The notes beneath the pieces were generated by a model. It did no database searches. It was not told the DNA's origin and saw only the letters and a list, made by a program, of their open reading frames with translations. From contig DTTG01000107.1 in NCBI GenBank assembly GCA_012964845.1, forward strand, positions 1-9,245: a stretch of DNA of 9,245 nt. Reading direction: 5' to 3'. Below are positions 1 through 6,703 of the stretch, in pieces; the first letter of the stretch is position 1; each line of letters opens with the position of its first letter. The position numbers were made by a program, and so were the translations under genes. The DNA comes from Fidelibacterota bacterium (GTDB taxonomy: Bacteria > Fidelibacterota > Marinisomatia > SCGC-AAA003-L08 > D37C17).

Positions 1-13
1 TCATAATCAGCAG

Positions 14-37
14 CGTGTCCCCGCTTTTCGTGTCCCC
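14..37. repeat. Tandem CGTGTCCCC repeat at the left edge
   Basis: The 9-mer CGTGTCCCC occurs at 14-22 and again at 29-37, a 15-bp period. On the minus strand this reads as two GGGGACACG copies. From memory, GTGTCCCC-type repeats often flank REP-associated tyrosine transposase (RAYT/Y1) genes in environmental genomes, so this may be the edge of such an element. That link is an inference. No transposase is visible because the window starts here, and no convincing coding frame covers 1-98. Confidence 0.45.
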
Positions 38-98
38 ATTTGCCATATATTTGACCTAATTTGGATAAATGTGATTAGGTTGAGAATGTACTACAACT

Positions 99-125
99 AA
101 AAACCCCCATTACAAAACAGGGGTT
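99..125 (-). terminator. Intrinsic terminator after tRNA-Asn
   Basis: Read on the minus strand, a 6-bp stem AACCCC/GGGGTT (125-120 paired with 107-102) encloses a 12-nt loop and runs into a T tract at 103-99. It lies 10 nt past the 3' end of the tRNA-Asn gene and is a plausible factor-independent terminator for the tRNA and for the minus-strand genes that read towards it. The stem is short but GC-rich at its core. Confidence 0.7.
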
Positions 126-134
126 CAAGAGGTG

Positions 135-208
135 CTCCGGTAGCTAGACTCGAACTAGCGACACGCGGATTAACAGTCCGCTGCTCTAACCAACTGAGCT
201 ATACCGGA
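135..208 (-). tRNA. tRNA-Asn (anticodon GTT)
   Basis: The minus strand folds into a complete 74-nt cloverleaf. The acceptor stem pairs TCCGGTA (208-202) with TACCGGA (142-136), and G at 135 is the discriminator base. The anticodon stem is GCGGA/TCCGC around the loop CTGTTAA, placing anticodon GTT at 174-172, which reads Asn codons AAC and AAU. The T arm is GCTAG/CTAGC with loop TTCGAGT. The 3' CCA is not encoded (the next bases are CAC), so it would be added after transcription. It lies 58 nt past the stop of the HIT gene on the same strand and may be cotranscribed. I found no clear promoter in 209-266. Confidence 0.97.
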
Positions 209-266
209 AAAATTATTTCAATTACAGCTGGAAAATTTACTGAGATATTTATTTTTAAATAGAGAA

Positions 267-773
267 TTATTTCCCATTTTTTGCAAATGCATCAGCAAGT
301 TGTTTCCGGGTTTCTTTCAATCCATCTACCATTACCTTGGTATGACCCATGATCGGCATAAAGTTTGTATCACCTATCCATCTGGGGACTAAGTGTAAAT
401 GGAGGTGCTCTTTAATCCCGGCACCGGCAACCTCACCAAAATTAGCACCAAAATTGAATCCATCTGCGCTAAGGCTTTCCCGCAATACTCCCATTGCCTG
501 ACTCATCAAATTCATCATTTCTACCTGGGTATCTGTTTGTAAATCATCAAAGTTCTTTTCATGGTCATAGGGAACCACCATGAGATGTCCATTATTATAG
601 GGATATAAATTCATGAGGATATAGGCATTCTCTCCCCGATGAACTACCAGGTCATCTTCATCTTTACCTATTTGGGATTTATCACAGAATAAGCAAGGTC
701 CAAACTCATTTTTTACGGTGCGTATATAACCCATCCGCCAGGGTGCCCATAGATATTTTAATTCATCACTCAC
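267..773 (-). CDS. HIT-family nucleotide hydrolase/phosphorylase
   Basis: This 168-residue protein belongs to the histidine triad superfamily, which hydrolyses or transfers nucleotides at the alpha-phosphate. The signature H-L-H-L-H-L-V spans residues 123-129, with H125 the expected catalytic nucleophile by analogy with Fhit H96. The N-terminal YLWAPWRMGYI (7-17), the CxxC pair C27/C30 and H63 fit the bacterial branch that includes Ap4A-degrading enzymes such as mycobacterial Rv2613c, so a dinucleoside polyphosphate substrate is likely but not proven. The frame stays open to about 875, but upstream of 773 it only shadows the EF-G-like gene. GTG at 773-771 gives the usual family length and N-terminus. 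That start overlaps the EF-G-like stop codon (766-768) by 8 bp and has no visible Shine-Dalgarno, which suggests translational coupling. The protein is probably cytoplasmic. Confidence 0.93.
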   Translation of the reverse strand: MSDELKYLWAPWRMGYIRTVKNEFGPCLFCDKSQIGKDEDDLVVHRGENAYILMNLYPYNNGHLMVVPYDHEKNFDDLQTDTQVEMMNLMSQAMGVLRESLSADGFNFGANFGEVAGAGIKEHLHLHLVPRWIGDTNFMPIMGHTKVMVDGLKETRKQLADAFAKNGK

Positions 774-2859
774 CGGCAGCTCTGGCAGCTTCCCATTTGG
801 AAATAACTTTGTCTGCTTCAATGTGGGGCATGTCCTCATAATGAGAGAATTCGTTGGTAAACATTCCCCTCCCACTGGACATTGCCTTTAAAGCAGTGGC
901 ATAATCATGAAGGTTTGCCATTGGAACTTCCGCATTTATTATTTGAAAGTGCCCATCAGTTTCCATTCCCTGTACCTTTCCCCTGCGAGATGAAATATCC
1001 CCCATAATATCACCCATTACATCATCTGGGATTTTTACTTTAATGGAATAGATTGGTTCTAATAATTTAGGTCTGGCACTTTTTACGGCATCCATAAAAG
1101 CATGGCGTCCTGCAATTTGAAAGGCCATATCATTTGAATCCACAGGGTGCATTTTACCATCATAAAAATTAATATTTATATCCACTACTTTGCATCCGGC
1201 AATTACACCATCATTACAAATATGATTAATTCCCTTTTCAACTGATGGCACAAATCCTCTATCCACATTTTGCCCCACCAAAGAGTTTTTAAATTCTATT
1301 CCTTCTCCTCGATTTGCGGCTTCTATCCGCAGCCATACTTCAGCAAACTGTCCGGAACCCCCTGATTGTTTTTTATGTCTATATTTTGCTTCTGCTTTTC
1401 CGGAAATGGTCTCTCTGTATGGAACTTTGGGAGTTTCCTTTTCTAATTCAACATGAAACCGCTCAGAAATGCGTTTTATAGCAATATTCAAATGCAGTTC
1501 TCCCTGCCCAGAAATTATGGTTTGCTTTAACTCGGAATCAACTCTATAAAGAAAGGTTGGATCTTCTTCATGCATTATTGCCAAACCATTAGCAATTTTT
1601 TCTTCATCACCTCTTGCTTTTGGTTTCACAGCATAACTCATATTCGGTGTGGGATAGTTTATCTTTGGTAAAAGAATAGGACCCTTTGGATCAGCCAAAG
1701 TATCTCCCGTATGGGTATTTTTTAATTTTAATGCTGCACCTATATCACCAGCAATTAGCTGTGAAGCATCTTTCCGATTTTTGCCATTCATAAAATAAAT
1801 CTGGCGCATTTTTTCAGAATTATTCCGGGTAGTATTTCTTAAATCATCACCAGCATTTACTTTACCCGAGTAAACTCTGAAAAATGACATTTCTCCGATA
1901 TGCTCTTCACTAATTGTTTTAAAAACCCGTGCAGCCAAAGGGTCATTAATGGAAGGACCATGGAGAACTTCATCACCAGAATCCGGATGAGTACCTTCCA
2001 CCTTTTCAAAGTCACCCGCACAGGGTGCATATCTTGCTAAAATATCCATCATTCTTTTTACACCAGTATTGGTTTCACCTGACACACAGAAAACAGGTAT
2101 GAGTCCACCAGATTTTAAAGCCTGGTGTAAACCACTCCTGAGTTCTTCCTCGCTCAACTCTCCTTTATCAAAGAATATTTCTAATAAACTTTCGTCAGAT
2201 TCCGCAATTAATTCTATTAGTTCATTGTGCATTTCCTCCAACTTTTGAGACCAATCACCTTCAGCTACAGCTTCAGTATAATCCCCTGATCCGTCGGTTT
2301 TAAAAGTAAAGACTTCCTTTCGTAAAACATCAGCTATTTGATTAAATCCCGGACCTTGGTTCACAGGAAGTGTAAAAGGAAAAACCGTTCTACCATATCG
2401 GCTTTGTAAAGTAGATAATACAGAATCATAATCCGACTGTTCTTTATCAGTCATATTAATTATAAACAATTTAGGAATGTTAAATTCTTTATCTGCATAG
2501 TCCCAGCATAATTCTGTACCAACATCAATACCTTCTGTTACACTCACAACTAATGCCGCAAAATCTGCTACAGCCATGGCTGACTTAACCTCGCCATGAA
2601 AATCCAGATAACCAGGAGTATCTAAAATGTTAAACTTTTTATCTAACCATTCAAGATTCATAAGGGAAAGGGAGATAGAATGTTGGTTGTTTATTTCATA
2701 TTCACGATAATCCGAAAGAGTGGTTCCTGCATCAATACTGCCCATTTTATGAATAGAACCGCCATTATACATGATTGCTTCTGAAAGGGTTGTTTTACCC
2801 GTAGAAGCATGACCTGCTAAAGCGATATTAATAATATTATCAGTTGTATAATCTTTCAT
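766..2859 (-). CDS. fusA2: EF-G paralogue (EF-G2-type translation factor)
   Basis: This 697-residue protein has the full EF-G domain series and should act on the ribosome, in translocation or recycling. The G domain carries the P-loop GHASTGKT (16-23). Two other G motifs are unusual. G3 reads DTPGYLDF (80-87), with Tyr84 where canonical EF-G has the catalytic His of DTPGHVDF. G4 reads NMTD (135-138), with Met136 replacing the Lys of NKxD. Switch I reads HSIS (60-63) rather than GIT. Domain IV is intact: HKKQSGG (495-501) and the tip loop KMHPVDS (569-575) with His571. The C-terminal domain has SRRGKVQGME (624-633) and GRGMF (663-667). The closest relative I recall is Bacteroides EF-G2, reported to work without GTP hydrolysis. 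It is unlikely to be the only EF-G, because the main fusA normally sits in the str operon. AAGGAG at 2870-2865, 5 nt before the ATG, fixes the start. Its stop overlaps the HIT gene. Confidence 0.95.
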   Translation of the reverse strand: MKDYTTDNIINIALAGHASTGKTTLSEAIMYNGGSIHKMGSIDAGTTLSDYREYEINNQHSISLSLMNLEWLDKKFNILDTPGYLDFHGEVKSAMAVADFAALVVSVTEGIDVGTELCWDYADKEFNIPKLFIINMTDKEQSDYDSVLSTLQSRYGRTVFPFTLPVNQGPGFNQIADVLRKEVFTFKTDGSGDYTEAVAEGDWSQKLEEMHNELIELIAESDESLLEIFFDKGELSEEELRSGLHQALKSGGLIPVFCVSGETNTGVKRMMDILARYAPCAGDFEKVEGTHPDSGDEVLHGPSINDPLAARVFKTISEEHIGEMSFFRVYSGKVNAGDDLRNTTRNNSEKMRQIYFMNGKNRKDASQLIAGDIGAALKLKNTHTGDTLADPKGPILLPKINYPTPNMSYAVKPKARGDEEKIANGLAIMHEEDPTFLYRVDSELKQTIISGQGELHLNIAIKRISERFHVELEKETPKVPYRETISGKAEAKYRHKKQSGGSGQFAEVWLRIEAANRGEGIEFKNSLVGQNVDRGFVPSVEKGINHICNDGVIAGCKVVDININFYDGKMHPVDSNDMAFQIAGRHAFMDAVKSARPKLLEPIYSIKVKIPDDVMGDIMGDISSRRGKVQGMETDGHFQIINAEVPMANLHDYATALKAMSSGRGMFTNEFSHYEDMPHIEADKVISKWEAARAAGE

Positions 2860-2864
2860 ATTGA

Positions 2865-2870
2865 CTCCTT
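2865..2870 (-). promoter_or_regulatory. Strong Shine-Dalgarno of the EF-G-like gene
   Basis: AAGGAG sits 5 nt upstream of the ATG at 2859 on the minus strand. It is the clearest ribosome binding site in the window and supports both the start codon and efficient initiation. It lies only about 10 nt past the T tract of the upstream hairpin. Confidence 0.85.
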
Positions 2871-2880
2871 ATATAAATAC

Positions 2881-2902
2881 AAAATCCGACATTTATGCCG
2901 GA
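2881..2902 (-). terminator. Hairpin plus T tract, terminator or attenuator
   Basis: On the minus strand TCCGGCA and TGTCGGA form a 7-bp stem (one G-U pair) with a TAAA loop at 2902-2885, followed by TTTT at 2884-2881. This is the form of a weak intrinsic terminator. It could end the transcript of the small gene at 3064-3321. Only 10 nt separate it from the Shine-Dalgarno of the EF-G-like gene, so no promoter fits between them. Any transcript of that gene starting upstream must pass through this hairpin, which makes an attenuator or leader element possible. Confidence 0.55.
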
Positions 2903-2924
2903 ATTTACAGTTTTAATGATTTAC

Positions 2925-2948
2925 CCCAATTTCAATATAGAAATTGGG
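2925..2948. repeat. 9-bp perfect inverted repeat in the 204-bp gap
   Basis: CCCAATTTC at 2925-2933 and GAAATTGGG at 2940-2948 form a perfect 9-bp inverted repeat with the 6-nt spacer AATATA. No T tract follows on either strand, so it does not look like a terminator. It could be an operator for a dimeric regulator or an RNA hairpin in the leader of the EF-G-like gene. A related string, AATTTGGGG, recurs at 3002-3010. The rest of the gap 2860-3063 is AT-rich with a 5-bp hairpin at 3026-3040. I see no coding frame in it and cannot name a promoter with confidence. Confidence 0.6.
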
Positions 2949-3063
2949 CTGCTTACCATTTGAACAATTTTGCCGAATTTAAAATACATTTTCCATTAAA
3001 TAATTTGGGGGCTTAAAATATGTATTTCAGGACTTCTGAATCAAGGCAATTATAATGATATAA

Positions 3064-3321
3064 TTAAGCTGCATTAATTTCAGAGTCAATAATATCGCGA
3101 ATTGCAGGTTTTAGATAGATTGCAGAAATATCTAAACGGGAAAATGCCTGAGCTAATGCCCTGATTCTCTGCTCCATAGGTTTCAACTTATTAATTACAA
3201 TTATTTTTTCTTTTTCAAGAAGGCAGTACCCTCCCTTAAAATTCCCCTTTTCCTGAATGATTTTAACTTCAAGGGATTCTGCTAATTGTTCAAATTCCTG
3301 ATATATTTTGGTTGGCTTCAC
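3064..3321 (-). CDS. Small conserved hypothetical protein after manC
   Basis: I do not recognise a named family with certainty for this 85-residue protein. It is hydrophilic, rich in Lys and Glu, and has no signal peptide or membrane segment. A helical N-terminus (about 1-20) is followed by a Gly-rich turn, KGNFKGGYC (25-33), a hydrophobic strand KIIVINK (39-45), and a helix PMEQRIRALAQAFSRLD (48-64). I recall similar short proteins in FCB genomes, with a pattern like GxC followed by a strand ending in IN, but no known function. Its GTG start (3321-3319) shares a 4-bp GTGA overlap with the manC stop and has no clear Shine-Dalgarno, so translation is probably coupled to manC. It is the last gene before the 204-bp gap. 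Confidence 0.75.
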   Translation of the reverse strand: MKPTKIYQEFEQLAESLEVKIIQEKGNFKGGYCLLEKEKIIVINKLKPMEQRIRALAQAFSRLDISAIYLKPAIRDIIDSEINAA

Positions 3322-4385
3322 AAATATTCTGACTTATTCATTGATTTCAACATTTTCACCACATCTTTCACCGCTTCCGATTTGTCATGAGGAACAATTA
3401 GAGTGGCATCATCCAAATTGATAATAGCCATATCTTTCACACCTACAACTGCAGTAAGTCTGCCAGGGCTGATTATGAGATTATTTTCTGATTGCACAGA
3501 AATCACATCTCCATCATGGTAATTTGTCTCATTATTTTTTGTGAGTACATTAAATAGGGAATACCATGAGCCCAGATCATTCCATTGAAAATCAGCTTTA
3601 ATAGTGTAGACATTTTTAGCTTTTTCCAAAATCCCATAATCAATACTTTCCGGATGCACCAATTCCCATTCCCTGTCCAAAACGGTTTCATATTGAGGAG
3701 TTCCCAATGCATCATAAATTGAATCTAATGAATCATGTAGCTCACACATGAAGGTCTTCATTTCGAGGAGAATTATTTCTGCCTTCCAAACAAACATTCC
3801 GGCATTCCATAAAAATTCGCCGCTTATTATAAATTTTTCAGCCGTTTCTTTTTCGGGCTTTTCAGCAAAGGTTTTAACCTTGTACACCCCTTTTACATCC
3901 ATCTTTTTATTTGAATCATACTGAATATATCCATATCCAGTTGCAGGATAGGTGGGCTCAATTCCGATGGTAATAAGGCAGGGCTTTTGTTCAACCATTT
4001 TCTGCGCATTAGTTATAATGTTTTTAAATTTTGAATCACCAATAATTAAATGGTCTGCGGGATACACACCCATTATTGCATTAGAATCCCTTTTGAAAAT
4101 ATGCAGGGCTGCCAAACCAATTGCCGGAGCAGTATTTTTTCCTGATGGTTCAATAATGAAATTTTCTTCCGGGATTTCAGGAATATCATTGTGAATTAAT
4201 TTTGATAGCTTAGCAGATGCAACTACGAAAATTTTATCCAAATCGGCAATTTCTCGTAATCGGTTATATGTGAGCCGAATCATTGTTTCTTCACCCAGAA
4301 TTTTCAACAATTGCTTGGGCGTATTTTCCCTGCTTTTCGGCCAAAACCTTGAGCCGGATCCTCCTGCTAAAATAACATGATACAT
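3318..4385 (-). CDS. manC: Mannose-1-phosphate guanylyltransferase
   Basis: This enzyme makes GDP-mannose from GTP and mannose 1-phosphate, the activated sugar for surface glycans and the precursor of GDP-fucose and GDP-rhamnose. The 355 residues match the single-domain form, without the C-terminal phosphomannose isomerase cupin found in bifunctional AlgA-type enzymes. The nucleotidyltransferase signature GGSGSRFWPKSRENTPKQ spans 8-25. Other family blocks are EPSGKNTAPAIG (79-90), PADH (109-112), TGYGYI (149-154), FAEKP (173-177), WNAGMF (193-198), SIDYGI (247-252) and WNDLGSW (268-274). The ATG at 4385 has TAGGAG 9 nt upstream. The gene lies 29 bp after the lipoprotein gene and overlaps the small downstream gene by 4 bp, so these three are probably cotranscribed. 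The paired mannose genes (manB, gmd) are not in the window. Confidence 0.96.
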   Translation of the reverse strand: MYHVILAGGSGSRFWPKSRENTPKQLLKILGEETMIRLTYNRLREIADLDKIFVVASAKLSKLIHNDIPEIPEENFIIEPSGKNTAPAIGLAALHIFKRDSNAIMGVYPADHLIIGDSKFKNIITNAQKMVEQKPCLITIGIEPTYPATGYGYIQYDSNKKMDVKGVYKVKTFAEKPEKETAEKFIISGEFLWNAGMFVWKAEIILLEMKTFMCELHDSLDSIYDALGTPQYETVLDREWELVHPESIDYGILEKAKNVYTIKADFQWNDLGSWYSLFNVLTKNNETNYHDGDVISVQSENNLIISPGRLTAVVGVKDMAIINLDDATLIVPHDKSEAVKDVVKMLKSMNKSEYL

Positions 4386-4414
4386 AAAATTAAACTCCTA
4401 TTTAACCCTATAAT

Positions 4415-5926
4415 TTACTCAAAATTAATATTTACACCTTCAACATCCCAGCGGGCTCTCACATCAATTGTATCCGGGTAAAAGGCAAACTTTGCCGCCC
4501 GGTGATAAGGAGCCCAAAGCCCTGAATGGTATACATTTCCATCCCGATTATTTAGTGCTTCGAATCCCCATAATTCATATAACCCTGGAGATAAATTAAT
4601 AAATTCAAATTTATGATTCTTAACATCCACCATATAATTTGATTCACTCCCAATTTGATGGGCTTCAATCTTAAGAGGATGTTTATCATCATAATTCACA
4701 AACCCCAGAATGTTTCCGCCAATTATTAATTCTTCTTTTTTTGAATGTCTGGTGATCCTCACAGTTTTAGAAGAATCAGCAAAGTTATTTCCAGCCCAGT
4801 CTTGAATATGTTCTCCCAGAATGTGAATTATTTTTATGGAATCTGGGAGATTTGAAATATTAACTGAAAATTCATTTTCAAAGGTGAAGGCTATGGGAAT
4901 AATTATAGAATCCTCAGTAGTAATTATGGCATTGCTACCCAATTGAACTGGTTCTGAAAATATCAGTTTGAATTTGTCATTCTCAAGAAATGATTGAGTT
5001 AACGTGGGTGCTAAAGTATCCATTATTTCAGGAAGTATAAATGAGTATTCCAAGACTTGGTAGGCTTCTAATCGGTTAGATTTTTCAAGGTGTACAAAAA
5101 TTGAATCACCCGGAGAAAGCAGTGAATCAATTATCATTAATTCCTTACTATTGTCATCCAGGGTCAATTGGCAACAATACTGGCTTTGCATTTCTACAGA
5201 GGTTATTTTCAATTTCTCTATCGGTTCAGACAAAAGCATGACAACTTTTTTTTCAATTTCATCTGATGAAATTGTTATATAACTAGAGGATAACATGGCG
5301 TAATTCTTTTTCCTCATCTGTTTTTCAATGTCTGAAATAACACCTTCAATGGCTACAAGTGCATAGCGCCCATTTTCAATTCCCCTGAAATGAAATGTTC
5401 CTATTTCATCAGCTTCAACTTTTTGGATATACGTAGATTGAGTTGATGGCGGCCAATCAAATAATCCAACCTCAATCAGTTTATCTGTATCAATTCCAAG
5501 TATATCACCCCTAATGACCCCAACAGGAATATTTGATCCTGTACTGAAAATGAGTTGAATAGGTTTGTCCATCATATTTTTTTGATAATCTCTAATTCTT
5601 CTGGACATATTAATTCGTACAATTCCGTTGGTTGGCCAATTTTTTTCCGGGATAATGATTAATTTCCTACCACGGATTTTCAGTTTATAGTCAAGGTTAA
5701 ATTCAATCTGAATTGATGCCGGAATGGAAACAGGGTCAAGGAGTTCATCAAAAATTAGAGTAACTTTCTGACTGGAAGAAATATTCAGAGATCCATTTTG
5801 AGGCTGAATTGAAATGAGCACAGGTCCTTTTTTATCGACCGGACCGCCAGTTGCAGGACCTTGTGCTGCACAGCCAAATAATAGCAGGATCAATATCAAA
5901 GGAAGTAGTTTTATTTTAGGTAACAT
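4415..5926 (-). CDS. Lipoprotein with duplicated Ig-like modules
   Basis: This 503-residue lipoprotein has a basic, hydrophobic signal peptide (1-18) ending in lipobox LFGC, with Cys19 the predicted lipidated residue. The mature N-terminus GPATGGPVDKKGP (23-35) resembles a motif I associate with Bacteroidota-type Ig-like lipoproteins. Residues about 35-130 look like an SbsA-type Ig-like domain (Big_5: P-x-N-G, then LIFDELLDP at 57-65). A small beta-sandwich follows (GVIRGDILG 136-144 to GRYALVAIEG 186-195). The same order recurs: Ig-like at about 303-393 (LIFSEPV 321-327, DWAGN 376-380) and sandwich from GGNILGF (403-409) to PGLYELWGFE (447-456). The end, DTIDVRARWDVEGVNI (485-500), also looks family-typical. 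No catalytic motif is visible, so a structural or assembly role in the envelope is likelier. The ATG has no good Shine-Dalgarno. It starts 30 nt after sfsA. Confidence 0.88.
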   Translation of the reverse strand: MLPKIKLLPLILILLLFGCAAQGPATGGPVDKKGPVLISIQPQNGSLNISSSQKVTLIFDELLDPVSIPASIQIEFNLDYKLKIRGRKLIIIPEKNWPTNGIVRINMSRRIRDYQKNMMDKPIQLIFSTGSNIPVGVIRGDILGIDTDKLIEVGLFDWPPSTQSTYIQKVEADEIGTFHFRGIENGRYALVAIEGVISDIEKQMRKKNYAMLSSSYITISSDEIEKKVVMLLSEPIEKLKITSVEMQSQYCCQLTLDDNSKELMIIDSLLSPGDSIFVHLEKSNRLEAYQVLEYSFILPEIMDTLAPTLTQSFLENDKFKLIFSEPVQLGSNAIITTEDSIIIPIAFTFENEFSVNISNLPDSIKIIHILGEHIQDWAGNNFADSSKTVRITRHSKKEELIIGGNILGFVNYDDKHPLKIEAHQIGSESNYMVDVKNHKFEFINLSPGLYELWGFEALNNRDGNVYHSGLWAPYHRAAKFAFYPDTIDVRARWDVEGVNINFE

Positions 5927-5956
5927 ACAGACTTGAAATTTACAAAGAAAAGTTAA

Positions 5957-6658
5957 TTAAGATTCCGGATTCAATTCAGCTGGGATTTCCCCTAAATATT
6001 GCAATTCACTTCTGGTCATTTTTAAATGGATAACCCGTACTTCCAGACCATTTTGCCATGCTTTAAACAATGCAGATCCAAATTTTGGATCCCGTTCCCA
6101 TTGCGGTTGAAATAATTTTGCATCATGCCGCTGGACAACAAAAAGCACCATCGTACGAATGCCCTCCAATGCCATTTCACCTAAATGTTCAACATGGCTT
6201 CTTCCCCTTTCAGTAATTGCATCTGGGAATTTCGCAACATCATTTTCCACCAGAGTAACCGACTTTACTTCAAGAAACATAAACTCATCTTCTTTTTGTA
6301 AATGAAAATCAAACCGATGTTTTCCGTAAGTCGCTTCCTTTTTATATATATCCCATCCCTTTAAAAAGTTAATTTTCCCTTCTGTCAATAGATGAGCAGT
6401 GAATTTATTTGGCAGAAGGGTATTCAGAGATATAAGTGTGCTGCCATCATAAACTGCCTGGGTGGAATATTTCGTTCTGCGATTTTCTCCGTTTTCTTGT
6501 TTCAGTAGGATTTGCACCCCCGGTTTGAGCAATTCCTTCAAGCGTCCAGGATCAGGCAGATGGCTCTCCACAATCTTTCCATTTAATTCAGCTCGTGTGA
6601 GAAATCGATTTGGCCGATCTATAAAACGGGCTTCCAATAATCTATAATTTAATTTCAT
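5957..6658 (-). CDS. sfsA: SfsA family protein
   Basis: SfsA was named in E. coli for stimulating maltose metabolism with Crp and binds DNA; its biochemical role is unsettled. Recognisable blocks are RPNRF (15-19), HLPDPGR (33-39), RFDF (115-118), EVKSVTL (130-136), FPDA (144-147), TERG (149-152) and VQRHD (175-179). The spacing of D117, E130 and K132 resembles the PD-(D/E)xK nuclease core, so nuclease-like chemistry is possible (inference). The frame stays open to 6724, but ATG at 6658 is preferred: it gives 233 residues, close to the E. coli length of 234, places the N-terminus as in the family, has AAAGAG just upstream, and avoids overlap with the divergent yqgE. It is the first gene of the minus-strand block. 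Confidence 0.94.
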   Translation of the reverse strand: MKLNYRLLEARFIDRPNRFLTRAELNGKIVESHLPDPGRLKELLKPGVQILLKQENGENRRTKYSTQAVYDGSTLISLNTLLPNKFTAHLLTEGKINFLKGWDIYKKEATYGKHRFDFHLQKEDEFMFLEVKSVTLVENDVAKFPDAITERGRSHVEHLGEMALEGIRTMVLFVVQRHDAKLFQPQWERDPKFGSALFKAWQNGLEVRVIHLKMTRSELQYLGEIPAELNPES

Positions 6659-6703
6659 TTCACTCTTTTTATTGAATAGAACCTGTTTAATTTTACTATC
6701 AGT
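6659..6703. promoter_or_regulatory. Divergent sfsA/yqgE intergenic region
   Basis: These 45 AT-rich bases separate the divergent starts of sfsA (6658, minus) and yqgE (6704, plus), so promoters for both directions must lie here or reach into the genes. I cannot pick a convincing -35/-10 pair. A TTGAAT at 6673-6678 on the plus strand has no good -10 at the right distance. The placement is from gene layout, not from a recognised motif. Confidence 0.4.

Noticed and set aside
54..80. Inverted repeat ACCTAAT/ATTAGGT with a 13-nt spacer
   Set aside because: AT-rich 7-bp arms, a long spacer and no T tract; could be chance, and nothing nearby needs it.
2..100. Open plus-strand frame of 32 codons at the left edge, ending at TAA 98-100
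   Set aside because: It crosses the tandem repeat and the start of the terminator, has odd composition and matches no family I know.
774..875. Upstream extension of the HIT frame with ATG codons
   Set aside because: It lies wholly inside the EF-G-like gene in another frame, and HIT proteins of this branch begin just before YLWAPWR.
3026..3040. 5-bp hairpin TTCAG/CTGAA as terminator of the small gene
   Set aside because: The stem is weak and no clean T tract follows; the hairpin at 2881-2902 is the better candidate.
3503..3715. 70-codon minus-strand frame within manC
   Set aside because: Out-of-frame shadow of the well-supported manC; sequence is low quality with many Trp and Met.
3952..4194. 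80-codon plus-strand frame opposite manC
   Set aside because: Antisense shadow of conserved manC motifs; no family resemblance or ribosome binding site.
6462..6647. 61-codon plus-strand frame opposite sfsA
   Set aside because: Antisense shadow of the conserved N-terminal half of sfsA.
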